This document shows, piece after piece, positions 8,646 through 18,054 of a stretch of 64,000 bases of DNA. Position 1 is the first letter of the stretch; every line of letters starts with the position of its first letter. The DNA comes from Pseudoalteromonas sp. MSK9-3 (GTDB lineage: Bacteria > Pseudomonadota > Gammaproteobacteria > Enterobacterales > Alteromonadaceae). The stretch spans positions 62,001-126,000 of the forward strand of contig NZ_MIET01000036.1 of the NCBI RefSeq assembly GCF_003590335.1, in the 5' to 3' direction. The notes under the pieces are model-generated. The model was not told the origin of the DNA, made no database searches, and was given only the letters and a program-made list of their open reading frames with translations. The position numbers and the translations under genes are program-made.

Positions 8646-10769
8646 TCACTTAAGCGCTATTTTTAGTAACTGGTTCTCTGATACCGTAATAATATCCAAT
8701 AGGATATTGCCATTTACTTCAGAGTATTGCACACCACCGATGACTGAACCGGGACTATATAACTCCTCTATACCCTCAGAGTCATCACGGTTGATTTTAT
8801 ATACCTTGTCTCCATCAGAATAATAAATATTGCCGTGACCTACAGTAATTGAATGCTTGTATTTTGCCTGAGGTAGTTCATATTGCTCGATTTGCTCTCC
8901 AGAGAATATATCATAGAGCACAATTTTATCATTCGATGAGAGTGAAACCAAAGTAGACTCATTTAAATAGCCAATCCATAAAGAGGTTAAGGCTGGAACC
9001 TCTACTTTCTTTTTATCAATAATTGAATATCTAAATATTTTGCTTTTTACCTTTTTGTCACTAACAACAACAAAGCCTATTTGTTCTTTACCAAGAAACT
9101 CGGCAGAAATAACGGTGCCTTCAGTACGAATAGTATCGACTAACTGTAATGTTTTGTAATCATACAGCTCTATTTTGTCAGCGTGTTGCAACAAAAGTTG
9201 TTCCGTATCGTAATTATAACGAATTGCGCTAAGGCGGCCTTTAGGGATTTGAAGTGGTTGTCGTTCATTGGTGCTTTTTTGTGTAAAGCTAATGAAGCTC
9301 TCACTGCCTCGCCGTGTTAAAAATAAGTACCCATCATCAACTTCTATTCCTGAGCGATCTTCGTAATTACTTTCATCCACAATACTAACGTCATTAGTTT
9401 GCAAATTAAATTGATGGATATCTCTCAAAAAAGGATAACTGACTAGTAATAACGAATCTTTATCGAACGCTTGAAAGCTGGCATAGGCTTTATCTGTTTC
9501 TAATTCAACAATACTATGTATCTTGCGATTAAATAAATCGTATTCATAAACAATATTTTCAGTATTATCTAGCCAAACCAACATTCCTGATGGCTCATCA
9601 TAAGTAACAGCCCATATTCGATGTGATGTCTCAAATAGTTTCTCTTGATTTCCACCGTCAGGGTCTGTCACATATAACTCATTAATATCATATTGGCGTC
9701 GCTCAAATAAAATGAGCTCTTTATCTGGAATATACGATAAGAAACGGTCACCATACGAGTTTAGATTTGGTGATGTAATTTGAAATTCATCGCCAGTCGC
9801 TAAGCTCCGATTGACCAATGCGGCTAATTCATCTCTATTTCTGTACCCTGTTTTGGAATAAATAAATCGATTATTGCCGGCACCGCCCCCCGTCATACTG
9901 TCATTTAAGTTACAATCAAATAAAAACTTATTATCTGAATTAAAGTCAGCATTCAAGCGCCAGACTTGGCACTTATCTTTTGTTGTTGCGCGATAAAAAA
10001 TAGCATTGGAGTCTACCGACCACCCTAGCGGAAGGTAATTAACCCCCTCCTCTCCTAGCCGCTTTTCTTGGCCCCCATTGAGTCCTTTAACCACCAATGA
10101 ATAATGTTGACTATCGTTTGAAATGAATGAAAAAGCCACCTGCTTTTTATCTGGGGATAATTTGAGTAAGGTATATCGCCCTGGTAACCAAGACAGTACA
10201 CTTTCTTCTATACTTTTTTGTTGTACTTTAACATCAGTTTTAAAGCGATATCCTTGATATGCAGCTGCCGAAAGTACGACGGTAAAAAAAGTCATAATTA
10301 CCGCTTTCTTTACATTGGAAGAACCACGTTTTGATGTTGATTTTTCAAGCTCTATCGCGTTATTTTGCTCTCTACTCACATTTTCTTTTTTGTCTGTTTC
10401 TTGATTTTTATCCGTGCTGGGTTGATGATAAATAATAATTGGCTCAAGGAAAAAGCTATACCCTTTTCGATAGTGAGTTTTTACGATAATACCTTTTTGC
10501 CGCTCAGACTTAAGCACCTTTCTAAGTTCAGACATCGCTCTATTAATGGCATTATCATCTACATAATTTTGCTTCCAAACATCATCAACAAGATCTTGTC
10601 TGGTAATTATCTGCTCACAATTGATCGCCAGATAACATAGTATGTTAAACAATAAAGGTTCAAGCTCTCGTTCTACTTCTCCGTCATGAATAGTTTGACG
10701 TTTTGGATCTAAACTCCACTCGCCAAATTTAACCTCTTTGACCTTCCTGGAAAAGCTAACTTCATTCAT
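8646..10769 (-). CDS. Membrane-anchored winged-helix regulator (CadC/ToxR type) with propeller-like C-terminus
   Basis: This 707-residue protein has an OmpR-type winged helix at about 13-108 (FGEWSLDPKRQTIHDGEVE, then DDNAINRAMSELRKVL and YRKGYSF), a charged linker, one membrane helix at about 155-173, and a 500-residue C-terminal part rich in beta-strands with W/Y-D repeats resembling TolB or WD-type propellers, which would lie in the periplasm. Such proteins sense envelope signals and act on DNA directly from the membrane. The target is unknown. It lies in the accessory block between atpC and glmU and is next to an IS481 element. The domain order is clear; the ligand and regulon are not. 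Confidence 0.8.
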   Translation of the reverse strand: MNEVSFSRKVKEVKFGEWSLDPKRQTIHDGEVERELEPLLFNILCYLAINCEQIITRQDLVDDVWKQNYVDDNAINRAMSELRKVLKSERQKGIIVKTHYRKGYSFFLEPIIIYHQPSTDKNQETDKKENVSREQNNAIELEKSTSKRGSSNVKKAVIMTFFTVVLSAAAYQGYRFKTDVKVQQKSIEESVLSWLPGRYTLLKLSPDKKQVAFSFISNDSQHYSLVVKGLNGGQEKRLGEEGVNYLPLGWSVDSNAIFYRATTKDKCQVWRLNADFNSDNKFLFDCNLNDSMTGGGAGNNRFIYSKTGYRNRDELAALVNRSLATGDEFQITSPNLNSYGDRFLSYIPDKELILFERRQYDINELYVTDPDGGNQEKLFETSHRIWAVTYDEPSGMLVWLDNTENIVYEYDLFNRKIHSIVELETDKAYASFQAFDKDSLLLVSYPFLRDIHQFNLQTNDVSIVDESNYEDRSGIEVDDGYLFLTRRGSESFISFTQKSTNERQPLQIPKGRLSAIRYNYDTEQLLLQHADKIELYDYKTLQLVDTIRTEGTVISAEFLGKEQIGFVVVSDKKVKSKIFRYSIIDKKKVEVPALTSLWIGYLNESTLVSLSSNDKIVLYDIFSGEQIEQYELPQAKYKHSITVGHGNIYYSDGDKVYKINRDDSEGIEELYSPGSVIGGVQYSEVNGNILLDIITVSENQLLKIALK

Positions 10770-10941
10770 TGTTTAAAGCAATATAATTATGAGTAATCTG
10801 TTTATTCTATCGAATGGTACAGTGAACACAACTTTTTATTACAAAGTAGTTAGTGTATTCGTAACAATAATAATTTTTTAAACCAGTTAAAATTTAAGGG
10901 AATAAAATATATTTATCTATATATGTATGTATAATAATTGT

Positions 10942-10977
10942 AAAAAAAAGCCCACACCAAAAGGTGTGGGCTTTTTA
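10942..10977 (-). terminator. ATP synthase operon terminator
   Basis: A hairpin with arms GCCCACACC and GGTGTGGGC around an AAAA loop is flanked by A-tracts and T-tracts on both sides, 20 bases past the atpC stop. It can act on both strands. Confidence 0.92.
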
Positions 10978-10995
10978 AACCAGATAGGTTTGTAT

Positions 10996-11412
10996 TTATT
11001 TGCGCAATTGACGGATAACGCGTAGCTGAGCAATCGCTTCAGCCAGTTGTGCCGCGGCAGCTTGGTGGTCAAGCTCTGAAGCTGCCCCTGATGCCATTTG
11101 AGTTTGCGCTTCACGCTTAGCTTCTTCAGCGGCTTGCTCATCTAGGTCTTCACCACGAATAGCAACGTCAGCAAGGACGGTTACTGTCTGTGGTTGAACT
11201 TCTAATGTGCCGCCAGCAACGTAGATGATCTCTTCGCTGCTGTCTGCTTTAACTAAACGTACCATACCAGGTTTTAGGCCAGTCAGGAGTGGGGCGTGAC
11301 CTGGGTGAATACCCAACTCACCTTCACTACCTGTCACTTGAATTGTAGCGACGCTACCAGAGAATACACTCTGCTCTGCACTTACTACGTCAAGTTGTAC
11401 TGTCATTGCCAT
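10996..11412 (-). CDS. atpC: ATP synthase epsilon subunit
   Basis: This 138-residue protein starts MAMTVQLDVVSAEQSVFSG, almost the same as E. coli AtpC. The N-terminal beta-sandwich (about 1-85) includes ELGIHPGHAPLLTGLKPG, and the C-terminal helical hairpin follows. Epsilon is part of the F1 central stalk and inhibits ATP hydrolysis. It is last in the minus-strand operon atpIBEFHAGDC, 14 bases after atpD, and is followed by a strong terminator. Confidence 0.98.
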   Translation of the reverse strand: MAMTVQLDVVSAEQSVFSGSVATIQVTGSEGELGIHPGHAPLLTGLKPGMVRLVKADSSEEIIYVAGGTLEVQPQTVTVLADVAIRGEDLDEQAAEEAKREAQTQMASGAASELDHQAAAAQLAEAIAQLRVIRQLRK

Positions 11413-11426
11413 AATAACCCCCTAAA

Positions 11427-12812
11427 TTACATGTTTTTTGCTTTATCAACTGCTTCGTCGATAGAACCAACCATGTAGAAAGCTTGCTCTGGCAGATCAT
11501 CATACTCACCGTTTAAGATGCCGTTGAAGCCTGCGATAGTGTCTTTCAGTGAAACGTATTTACCTGACGCGCCTGTGAATACTTCAGCAACGAAGAACGG
11601 CTGAGATAGGAAACGTTGGATTTTACGTGCACGAGATACAACTTGCTTATCTTCATCAGAAAGCTCGTCCATACCTAGAATTGCAATGATGTCTTTAAGT
11701 TCTTTATAACGCTGAAGAACTGTCTGAACGCCACGTGCAGTATCATAGTGCTCTTGACCAATTACTTGTGGGTCAAGCTGACGAGATGATGAATCTAGTG
11801 GATCTACCGCTGGGTAAATACCAAGAGACGCGATATCACGTGAAAGTACAACTGTTGCATCTAAGTGAGCAAAGGTTGTAGCTGGAGATGGATCCGTCAA
11901 GTCATCCGCAGGTACGTATACCGCTTGGATTGATGTGATTGAACCAGCTTTAGTCGACGCGATACGCTCCTGAAGTACACCCATTTCTTCAGCAAGTGTA
12001 GGCTGGTAACCTACCGCTGATGGCATACGACCTAGAAGTGCTGATACTTCAGTACCTGCTAGTGTATAACGGTAGATGTTATCTACGAAGAAAAGTACAT
12101 CACGACCTTCGTCACGGAACTTCTCTGCCATAGTAAGACCTGTCAGCGCAACACGTAAACGGTTACCTGGAGGCTCGTTCATCTGACCGTATACAAGCGA
12201 TACTTTATCAAGTACGTTTGAATCGTTCATTTCATGATAGAAATCGTTACCCTCACGAGTACGCTCACCAACACCTGCGAATACAGAGTAACCACTGTGC
12301 TCGATTGCGATGTTACGGATAAGTTCCATCATGTTTACGGTTTTACCTACACCGGCACCACCGAATAGTCCAACCTTACCACCTTTAGCGAACGGACATA
12401 CAAGGTCGATTACCTTGATACCTGTTTCTAGTAGTTCGATTGAACTTGATTGCTCTTCATATGAAGGGGCTGCACGGTGAATTGACATACGCTCGTCTTC
12501 ACCAATTGGACCTGCTTCATCGATTGGCTGACCCAATACGTCCATGATACGACCAAGGGTCTTTGTACCTACTGGAACTTTAATTGGCTCGCCTGTGCCT
12601 TCTACTGAAGTGCTACGACGTAAACCGTCAGTAGTACCTAGTGCGATTGCACGAACTACGCCGCCACCTAGTTGTTGTTGAACTTCTAGAGTCAAACCAA
12701 CTAAGTCGCCTTCTGTAATTTTTACTGCTTCATATACAGCTGGCACGCTATCTTGTGGGAACTCGATGTCCACAACGGCGCCGATAATTTGGACGACCTT
12801 ACCTAAACTCAT
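11427..12812 (-). CDS. atpD: ATP synthase beta subunit
   Basis: The catalytic F1 subunit, 461 residues, has the P-loop GGAGVGKT near residue 150, GERTREGNDFYHEM, the signature PAVDPLDSSSR near 340, and the DELSDEDK segment. It hydrolyses or makes ATP at the alpha-beta interface on the cytoplasmic face. It lies between atpG (32 bases upstream) and atpC. A normal full-length member. Confidence 0.99.
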   Translation of the reverse strand: MSLGKVVQIIGAVVDIEFPQDSVPAVYEAVKITEGDLVGLTLEVQQQLGGGVVRAIALGTTDGLRRSTSVEGTGEPIKVPVGTKTLGRIMDVLGQPIDEAGPIGEDERMSIHRAAPSYEEQSSSIELLETGIKVIDLVCPFAKGGKVGLFGGAGVGKTVNMMELIRNIAIEHSGYSVFAGVGERTREGNDFYHEMNDSNVLDKVSLVYGQMNEPPGNRLRVALTGLTMAEKFRDEGRDVLFFVDNIYRYTLAGTEVSALLGRMPSAVGYQPTLAEEMGVLQERIASTKAGSITSIQAVYVPADDLTDPSPATTFAHLDATVVLSRDIASLGIYPAVDPLDSSSRQLDPQVIGQEHYDTARGVQTVLQRYKELKDIIAILGMDELSDEDKQVVSRARKIQRFLSQPFFVAEVFTGASGKYVSLKDTIAGFNGILNGEYDDLPEQAFYMVGSIDEAVDKAKNM

Positions 12813-12844
12813 GTCTATTCCTCTCGTTAAACTTTGCCGAAGCG

Positions 12845-13705
12845 TTATACCGCAGCCGAACCACTAACAATCTCACTGATCTCTTGTGTGATTGCAGCTT
12901 GACGTGCTTTGTTATAAATCAGTTGCAGCTCATCAATTAGGTCACCAGCATTATCAGTTGCGGCTTTCATCGCAACCATACGGGCAGCCTGTTCAGAGGC
13001 AGCATTCTCAACTACACCTTGGTACACTTGTGATTCAATGAAGCGTACTAACAGAGTCTCTAAAATAGCCTCTGGGTTTGGCTCGTACAAGTAGTCCCAA
13101 GCGTGAGCTGATACTTCTTCTTCAGCTTTTGGCAAAGGTAATAACTGATCGATTACTGGCTCTTGCTTCATGGTATTTACAAAGTTGTTGTATACCACGA
13201 ATAAACGGTCAATTTTTCCTTCAGCGAATGCATCAAGCATTACTTTAACAGGACCAATTACGTCCTGAATTGAAGGTGCATCTCCAAGACCCGCTTTTTT
13301 AGCGAGTAGTTGACCACCGAAGCGTTGGAAGAAACCAGCAGCTTTGCCGCCTAGCGTTGCATATTCTGCGTCTACGCCTTTTTCTTTCCAAGCTTGTACG
13401 TCTTGTGTCACTTTTTTGAACTCATTCGTGTTCAAACCGCCACACAGACCACGGTCAGTAGAGATAACAATATAACCAACTCGCTTCACATCACGTTCTT
13501 CTAAGAACGGATGATGGAAGTCAAGATTAGCTTGAGCAACACGACCGATCACTTTGCGTAAGTTCTCAGCATATGGACGGCTTGACGCCACACGGTCTTG
13601 CGCACGCTTCATTTTAGAAGCGGCAACCATTTCCATTGCGCTGGTGATCTTCTGAGTATTTTTAATACTCCCGATCTTGCTTTTAATCTCTTTTCCGCTG
13701 GCCAT
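12845..13705 (-). CDS. atpG: ATP synthase gamma subunit
   Basis: This 286-residue protein starts with the conserved KEIKSKIGSIKNTQKITSAMEMVAASKM, ends with QAAITQEISEIVSGSAAV, and contains the STDRGLCGGLN turn. Gamma is the rotating coiled-coil shaft linking the c-ring to the catalytic beta subunits. The position after atpA and before atpD is standard. Confidence 0.98.
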   Translation of the reverse strand: MASGKEIKSKIGSIKNTQKITSAMEMVAASKMKRAQDRVASSRPYAENLRKVIGRVAQANLDFHHPFLEERDVKRVGYIVISTDRGLCGGLNTNEFKKVTQDVQAWKEKGVDAEYATLGGKAAGFFQRFGGQLLAKKAGLGDAPSIQDVIGPVKVMLDAFAEGKIDRLFVVYNNFVNTMKQEPVIDQLLPLPKAEEEVSAHAWDYLYEPNPEAILETLLVRFIESQVYQGVVENAASEQAARMVAMKAATDNAGDLIDELQLIYNKARQAAITQEISEIVSGSAAV

Positions 13706-13763
13706 GACTCTCTCTCCGAATCAAGGTGAGTGTTAGCGATAACACCCACCATGCATAACTAAA

Positions 13764-15305
13764 TTACCAAGTTTGCGTTGACTTGAACTTCTCAAGAAGT
13801 TCTTTCAACTGCGCTTCGATCTCGGCGTTGTAGTTACCTGTTTCATTGATTTGAGCCATTAGCTCTGCGTATGTGCTGTTTGCAAAACCAATTAGGCCTT
13901 CTTCGAAGTCACCGATTTTCGCGATTTCGATGTCTTGTAGGAAGCCTTTCTCAGCTGCAAATAGAGACAGAGACATTTCAGCAACAGACATTGGTGCGTA
14001 TTGTTTCTGCTTCATTAGCTCAGTTACGCGCTCACCATGCTCAAGTTGAGCACGAGTTGCATCGTCAAGGTCAGAAGCGAACTGAGAGAACGCTGCTAGT
14101 TCACGGTATTGAGCTAGCGCTAGACGGATACCACCACCTAGTTTCTTAACGATTTTCGTTTGCGCAGCACCACCAACACGAGATACCGAGATACCAGCAT
14201 TTACTGCCGGACGGATACCTGCGTTGAATAAGTCAGTTTCTAGGAAGATCTGACCATCGGTGATTGAGATAACGTTAGTAGGTACGAATGCAGAAACATC
14301 ACCACCTTGAGTTTCAATGATAGGCAATGCTGTCAATGAACCTGTTTTACCTTTCACTTCACCGTTAGTGAACTTCTCTACGTAATCAGCGTTTACACGC
14401 GATGCACGCTCTAGAAGACGCGAGTGAAGGTAGAATACGTCACCTGGGTATGCTTCACGACCTGGTGGACGCTTCAATAGCAATGAGATCTGACGGTAAG
14501 CAACAGCTTGCTTAGACAGGTCATCATATACGATTAGTGCATCTTCACCGCGGTCACGGAAGTATTCACCCATAGTACAACCAGCAAATGGCGCTAGGAA
14601 TTGTAGCGCTGCTGATTCTGAAGCTGATGCAACAACAACGATTGTGTTTTCAAGTGCACCATGTTCTTCAAGTTTACGTACTACGTTTGCAATCGTAGAT
14701 GCTTTTTGACCAACCGCTACGTACACACACTTAACGCCTGTGCCTTTTTGGTTGATGATTGCATCGATTGCTAGTGCAGTTTTACCAGTCTGACGGTCAC
14801 CGATAACCAGCTCACGCTGACCACGACCAACTGGGATCATTGCATCGATAGACTTATAACCAGTTTGTACTGGCTCGTCTACTGATTGACGCTCGATTAC
14901 GCCTGGTGCAATTTTCTCAACTGGTTCAAAACCGTCGTTATCTAGTGCGCCTTTACCATCGATAGGCTGACCAAGTGTGTTTACAACACGACCAAGTAGA
15001 CCACGACCAACAGGTACTTCTAGGATACGACCAGTAGATTGTACTTTTACGCCTTCTTTAAGGTCGGCGTAAGGACCCATTACTACTGCACCTACTGAGT
15101 CACGCTCAAGGTTTAGTGCGATAGCATAACGGTTGCCAGGAAGCTCGATCATCTCACCTTGCATACAGTCAGCTAGACCGTGGATGCGGATGATACCATC
15201 TGTAACAGATACAATTGTACCTTCGTTACGTGCTTCACTTACAACTTCAAACTGCTCAATACGTTGTTTGATCAGCGCAGAAATTTCTGTGGAATTAAGT
15301 TGCAT
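13764..15305 (-). CDS. atpA: ATP synthase alpha subunit
   Basis: The F1 regulatory nucleotide-binding subunit. I chose the second ATG (MQLNSTEISALIKQRI), which gives 513 residues, as in E. coli, with GGGA at suitable spacing; an ATG two codons upstream (15311) sits almost on the ribosome site. P-loop GDRQTGKT is near residue 170, and the alpha/beta signature PAVNAGISVSRVGG is near 365. It is followed by atpG after 58 bases. Confidence 0.98.
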   Translation of the reverse strand: MQLNSTEISALIKQRIEQFEVVSEARNEGTIVSVTDGIIRIHGLADCMQGEMIELPGNRYAIALNLERDSVGAVVMGPYADLKEGVKVQSTGRILEVPVGRGLLGRVVNTLGQPIDGKGALDNDGFEPVEKIAPGVIERQSVDEPVQTGYKSIDAMIPVGRGQRELVIGDRQTGKTALAIDAIINQKGTGVKCVYVAVGQKASTIANVVRKLEEHGALENTIVVVASASESAALQFLAPFAGCTMGEYFRDRGEDALIVYDDLSKQAVAYRQISLLLKRPPGREAYPGDVFYLHSRLLERASRVNADYVEKFTNGEVKGKTGSLTALPIIETQGGDVSAFVPTNVISITDGQIFLETDLFNAGIRPAVNAGISVSRVGGAAQTKIVKKLGGGIRLALAQYRELAAFSQFASDLDDATRAQLEHGERVTELMKQKQYAPMSVAEMSLSLFAAEKGFLQDIEIAKIGDFEEGLIGFANSTYAELMAQINETGNYNAEIEAQLKELLEKFKSTQTW

Positions 15306-15319
15306 GCTCATTTTCCCAA

Positions 15320-15853
15320 TTACGATTGTAGCGAGGCCGCTAGGCGGTCAAGTTTGCCACGGACAGTTCCGTCAATAACGGTGTCACCAGCTTTGATCAC
15401 AAGGCCGCTAACTACGGCTTCGTCGATGCTACAATTCAGCTTAACTTTGCGTGCGAAACGTTTTTCAAGTGCCGCGACCAATTTGTCTTGCTGTTCACCA
15501 GCAAGTTCAGTTGCAGAAATCACGTCAACGTCGATTTCTTTGTCATATTCTGCTTTAAATTCAGCAAAAATATCAGCAACTGCTGGAATGGCGGCTAAAC
15601 GCTCATTTTCGGCCATCAGCTTGATAAGATTCTGACCCTGTTCGTTGAGTTGCTCAGAACATACTTTCAGTAATACATCAGTTTGTTCTGCAGCAGTTGG
15701 CATGCTTGCAAGCAAAGAAGCCACTTGCTCATCGCTGGCCACTTGGCCAGCGAAGAACAACATGTCATTCCAAGCGTCAACATTGCCTTTTTCAACAGCA
15801 AGTTCAAAAGCCGCTTTAGCGTATGGGCGAGCGATAGTAGTCAATTCAGACAT
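15320..15853 (-). CDS. atpH: ATP synthase delta subunit
   Basis: Delta is the peripheral stalk subunit that ties F1 to the b subunits. From the second ATG (MSELTTIARPYAKAAFELA) it is 177 residues, equal to E. coli, with GGAGG 8 bases upstream; the ATG at 15859 overlaps the spacing of that site. The conserved C-terminal segment VIDGTVRGKLDRLAASL is present. It lies 14 bases after atpF. Confidence 0.97.
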   Translation of the reverse strand: MSELTTIARPYAKAAFELAVEKGNVDAWNDMLFFAGQVASDEQVASLLASMPTAAEQTDVLLKVCSEQLNEQGQNLIKLMAENERLAAIPAVADIFAEFKAEYDKEIDVDVISATELAGEQQDKLVAALEKRFARKVKLNCSIDEAVVSGLVIKAGDTVIDGTVRGKLDRLAASLQS

Positions 15854-15867
15854 GCTCATACCCTCCG

Positions 15868-16338
15868 TTACAGCTCAGCGACAAGTTTTTCAACGATGTC
15901 ACTGTGTGCGGCTTGATTGATTTCACGCTCTAAAATCTTCTCAGCGCCAACCACTGCCAGAGTAGCAACTTGCTTACGCAGGTCCTCTGTCACACGGCTA
16001 CGCTCTGATTCAACTTCAGAGTGTCCTTGAGCAATAATTTTCTCACGCTCTTGCTGACCACGAGTTGTCTCTTCGTCAACAATTAACGCTGCACGCTTTT
16101 TAGCTTGATCAATGATATCAGCCGCTTGAGTTTTTGCTTCTGTCAACTGCTCTGCAGCTTCTAGACGCACACGTTCAAGTTCTTTTTCGGCTTTATCAGA
16201 GGCAGCTAAACCATCTTCGATTTTTTTCTGGCGAGCTTCAATTGCACCATTTAGTGGTGGCCATACGAACTTCATACAAAATAATACGAAGACCGTAAAC
16301 GCAATTAATTCACCGATAAGAGTGGCGTTTAAGTTCAC
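15868..16338 (-). CDS. atpF: ATP synthase b subunit
   Basis: This 156-residue protein has one N-terminal membrane helix (LIGELIAFTVFVLFCMKFVWPPL) followed by a long charged coiled coil. Two copies form the outer stalk. The length equals E. coli AtpF, and the position between atpE and atpH is standard. Confidence 0.98.
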   Translation of the reverse strand: MNLNATLIGELIAFTVFVLFCMKFVWPPLNGAIEARQKKIEDGLAASDKAEKELERVRLEAAEQLTEAKTQAADIIDQAKKRAALIVDEETTRGQQEREKIIAQGHSEVESERSRVTEDLRKQVATLAVVGAEKILEREINQAAHSDIVEKLVAEL

Positions 16339-16379
16339 AACCGCTCCTCCTTAAATAGTAAGCTGTTCAAAAAGTTAAA

Positions 16380-16613
16380 TTAAAGTACGAACAACAATAC
16401 CATCGCGATACCAACACCGATCATTGCTACGGCATCGATTAGACCAGCTAGGATGAACATCTTAACCTGTAGTGAAGGCGCAAGTTCAGGCTGACGAGCA
16501 CATGCTTCTAGGAATTTACCACCCATGTTACCGAAGCCGATCGCTGTACCGATAGCACCGAAGCCGATAAGTAGAGCAACTGCGATGTACTTAAGACCTA
16601 ATACTAGTTCCAT
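16380..16613 (-). CDS. atpE: ATP synthase c subunit (proteolipid)
   Basis: The rotor ring subunit is a 77-residue hairpin of two membrane helices. The ATG at 16613 follows GGAG by six bases; a TTG four codons upstream is part of the ribosome site and is rejected. The polar loop is ARQPEL at 39-44 and the proton-carrying carboxylate is Asp60 in AGLIDAVAMIGVG. There is no sign of the sodium-binding pattern, so proton coupling is likely. Confidence 0.98.
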   Translation of the reverse strand: MELVLGLKYIAVALLIGFGAIGTAIGFGNMGGKFLEACARQPELAPSLQVKMFILAGLIDAVAMIGVGIAMVLLFVL

Positions 16614-16665
16614 TTTTTTCTCCAAAGTTTCAATTGTAAATTAAAGTTAAAATATAAAATAAAAA

Positions 16666-17523
16666 TTAATGATTATCTGAGCTCGCCATGCTTAGGTATA
16701 CGATTGTAAGCATCATAAATACGAATGCTTGCAGAACGATTACTAAGATGTGGAATACAGCCCAAATAAAGTGCAACGGTAGTTGCATTAAACCAACTGC
16801 GCCGATCAAGATGAAAATCAACTCACCAGCGTATAAGTTACCGAACAAACGAAGTGCTAACGAGAACGGCTTAGCAACCAGTGCAATCGTCTCAAGTAGC
16901 AAGTTAAACGGGATCAAAAGAACTTGAACCAGTTTGTTATTTGAACTGAACGGGTGCAACGTAAGCTCTTTAATAAAGCCAATGATGCCTTTGATTTTAA
17001 TTGAGTACCCGATCATCAATAAGAACACACCAATCGCAAGCGCAGCGGTCAAGTTGATATCAGTAGTTGGTACAATTTTCATGTACACATCGTGTGAGTC
17101 CATACCGAATGCAGTTTCGCCAACTAAGCCGGCAAATGCAGGTAGGAAATCGACAGGTATTAAGTCCATTAGGTTCATTAAGAACACCCAAACAAAGATT
17201 GTTAGAGCTAATGGAGCTATAAGTTTGCTACTACCATGATAAGTGTCACGTACGTTGTCACCAACGAACTCCACGATCATTTCAATGAAACACTGAAATT
17301 TACCCGGTACACCTGTGGTAGATTTAGTAGCGGCACTACGGAAGATCCATAAAAATATCAGACCTAAACCGATTGACCATGCGAGGGTATCTATATGCCA
17401 TGTCCAGAAACCACTATCCGCACATGCTTTATTGAAGGCAAGACCGGCGTCGGTCGAACACATCTTGGCATTGGTCAAGTGATGCTGAATATGGCTTGAT
17501 AGAGTAACTTCTTCTGCAGCCAT
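16666..17523 (-). CDS. atpB: ATP synthase a subunit
   Basis: The 285-residue membrane channel subunit has several hydrophobic helices and the key segment ALRLFGNLYAGELIF, which holds the essential arginine facing the c-ring, followed by QAFVFMMLTIVYLSMA. The N-terminus (about 1-45) is longer and more polar than some members. It lies between atpI and atpE. Confidence 0.98.
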   Translation of the reverse strand: MAAEEVTLSSHIQHHLTNAKMCSTDAGLAFNKACADSGFWTWHIDTLAWSIGLGLIFLWIFRSAATKSTTGVPGKFQCFIEMIVEFVGDNVRDTYHGSSKLIAPLALTIFVWVFLMNLMDLIPVDFLPAFAGLVGETAFGMDSHDVYMKIVPTTDINLTAALAIGVFLLMIGYSIKIKGIIGFIKELTLHPFSSNNKLVQVLLIPFNLLLETIALVAKPFSLALRLFGNLYAGELIFILIGAVGLMQLPLHFIWAVFHILVIVLQAFVFMMLTIVYLSMASSDNH

Positions 17524-17538
17524 GTTTTATCCCAAAAG

Positions 17539-17919
17539 TTAATGATTAAAAAAAATCGGTGCCAACCATTGTGTGAACATCACCAGTATGTAACAGCAAA
17601 AAAATGGCAATGCCATGACTGAAAAATACTTAAATACCAGTGCGAACAAACACACAGTCAGCAAAAACTTTAATCCATTGCCTCGTTTTATCGAGTCAAA
17701 TACTTGCTCTGCTTTACTCGCGCCCATATATCTAAAGGCGTATAAAGCGAACACTAAGCTAGGCAGTACTGAGACTAGGCCACCGGCTATTGCAGATGCC
17801 CCCGCATGCACTCCCCAAGCTATTAAAACTATTACTGCAGCGACGATTGCTACGATACCCTGAAGTAATACGCCTTTTAATGCGGCACGTCTATACGGGC
17901 CAGCTAACGAATGAGTCAC
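17539..17919 (-). CDS. atpI: ATP synthase protein I
   Basis: This 126-residue protein has four predicted membrane helices and the GVHAGASAIAGGLVSVLPSLVFA segment typical of AtpI, a non-essential assembly helper for the c-ring. It is the first gene of the ATP synthase operon, 15 bases before atpB. The 135-base gap to parB carries the likely operon promoter. Confidence 0.93.
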   Translation of the reverse strand: MTHSLAGPYRRAALKGVLLQGIVAIVAAVIVLIAWGVHAGASAIAGGLVSVLPSLVFALYAFRYMGASKAEQVFDSIKRGNGLKFLLTVCLFALVFKYFSVMALPFFCCYILVMFTQWLAPIFFNH

Positions 17920-18054
17920 TTTTTATTAACCTTTATGACCTTAAACTTAATCAGGGTATGAAAACTGGCGAAATTATACTTATTTTTGGTGATTTTGCAA
18001 CTTGAAGAGACGAATAGTGGCGCTTTTTCAGCACCACCATTGTTTGTTTATTGG

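Noticed and set aside
10917..11141. 74-codon minus-strand frame over the atp terminator and atpC
   Set aside because: It is a shifted-frame shadow of atpC that reads through the terminator hairpin.
15180..15635. 151-codon plus-strand frame antisense to atpA and atpH
   Set aside because: Both overlapped genes are certain and conserved on the minus strand; the frame is a shadow.
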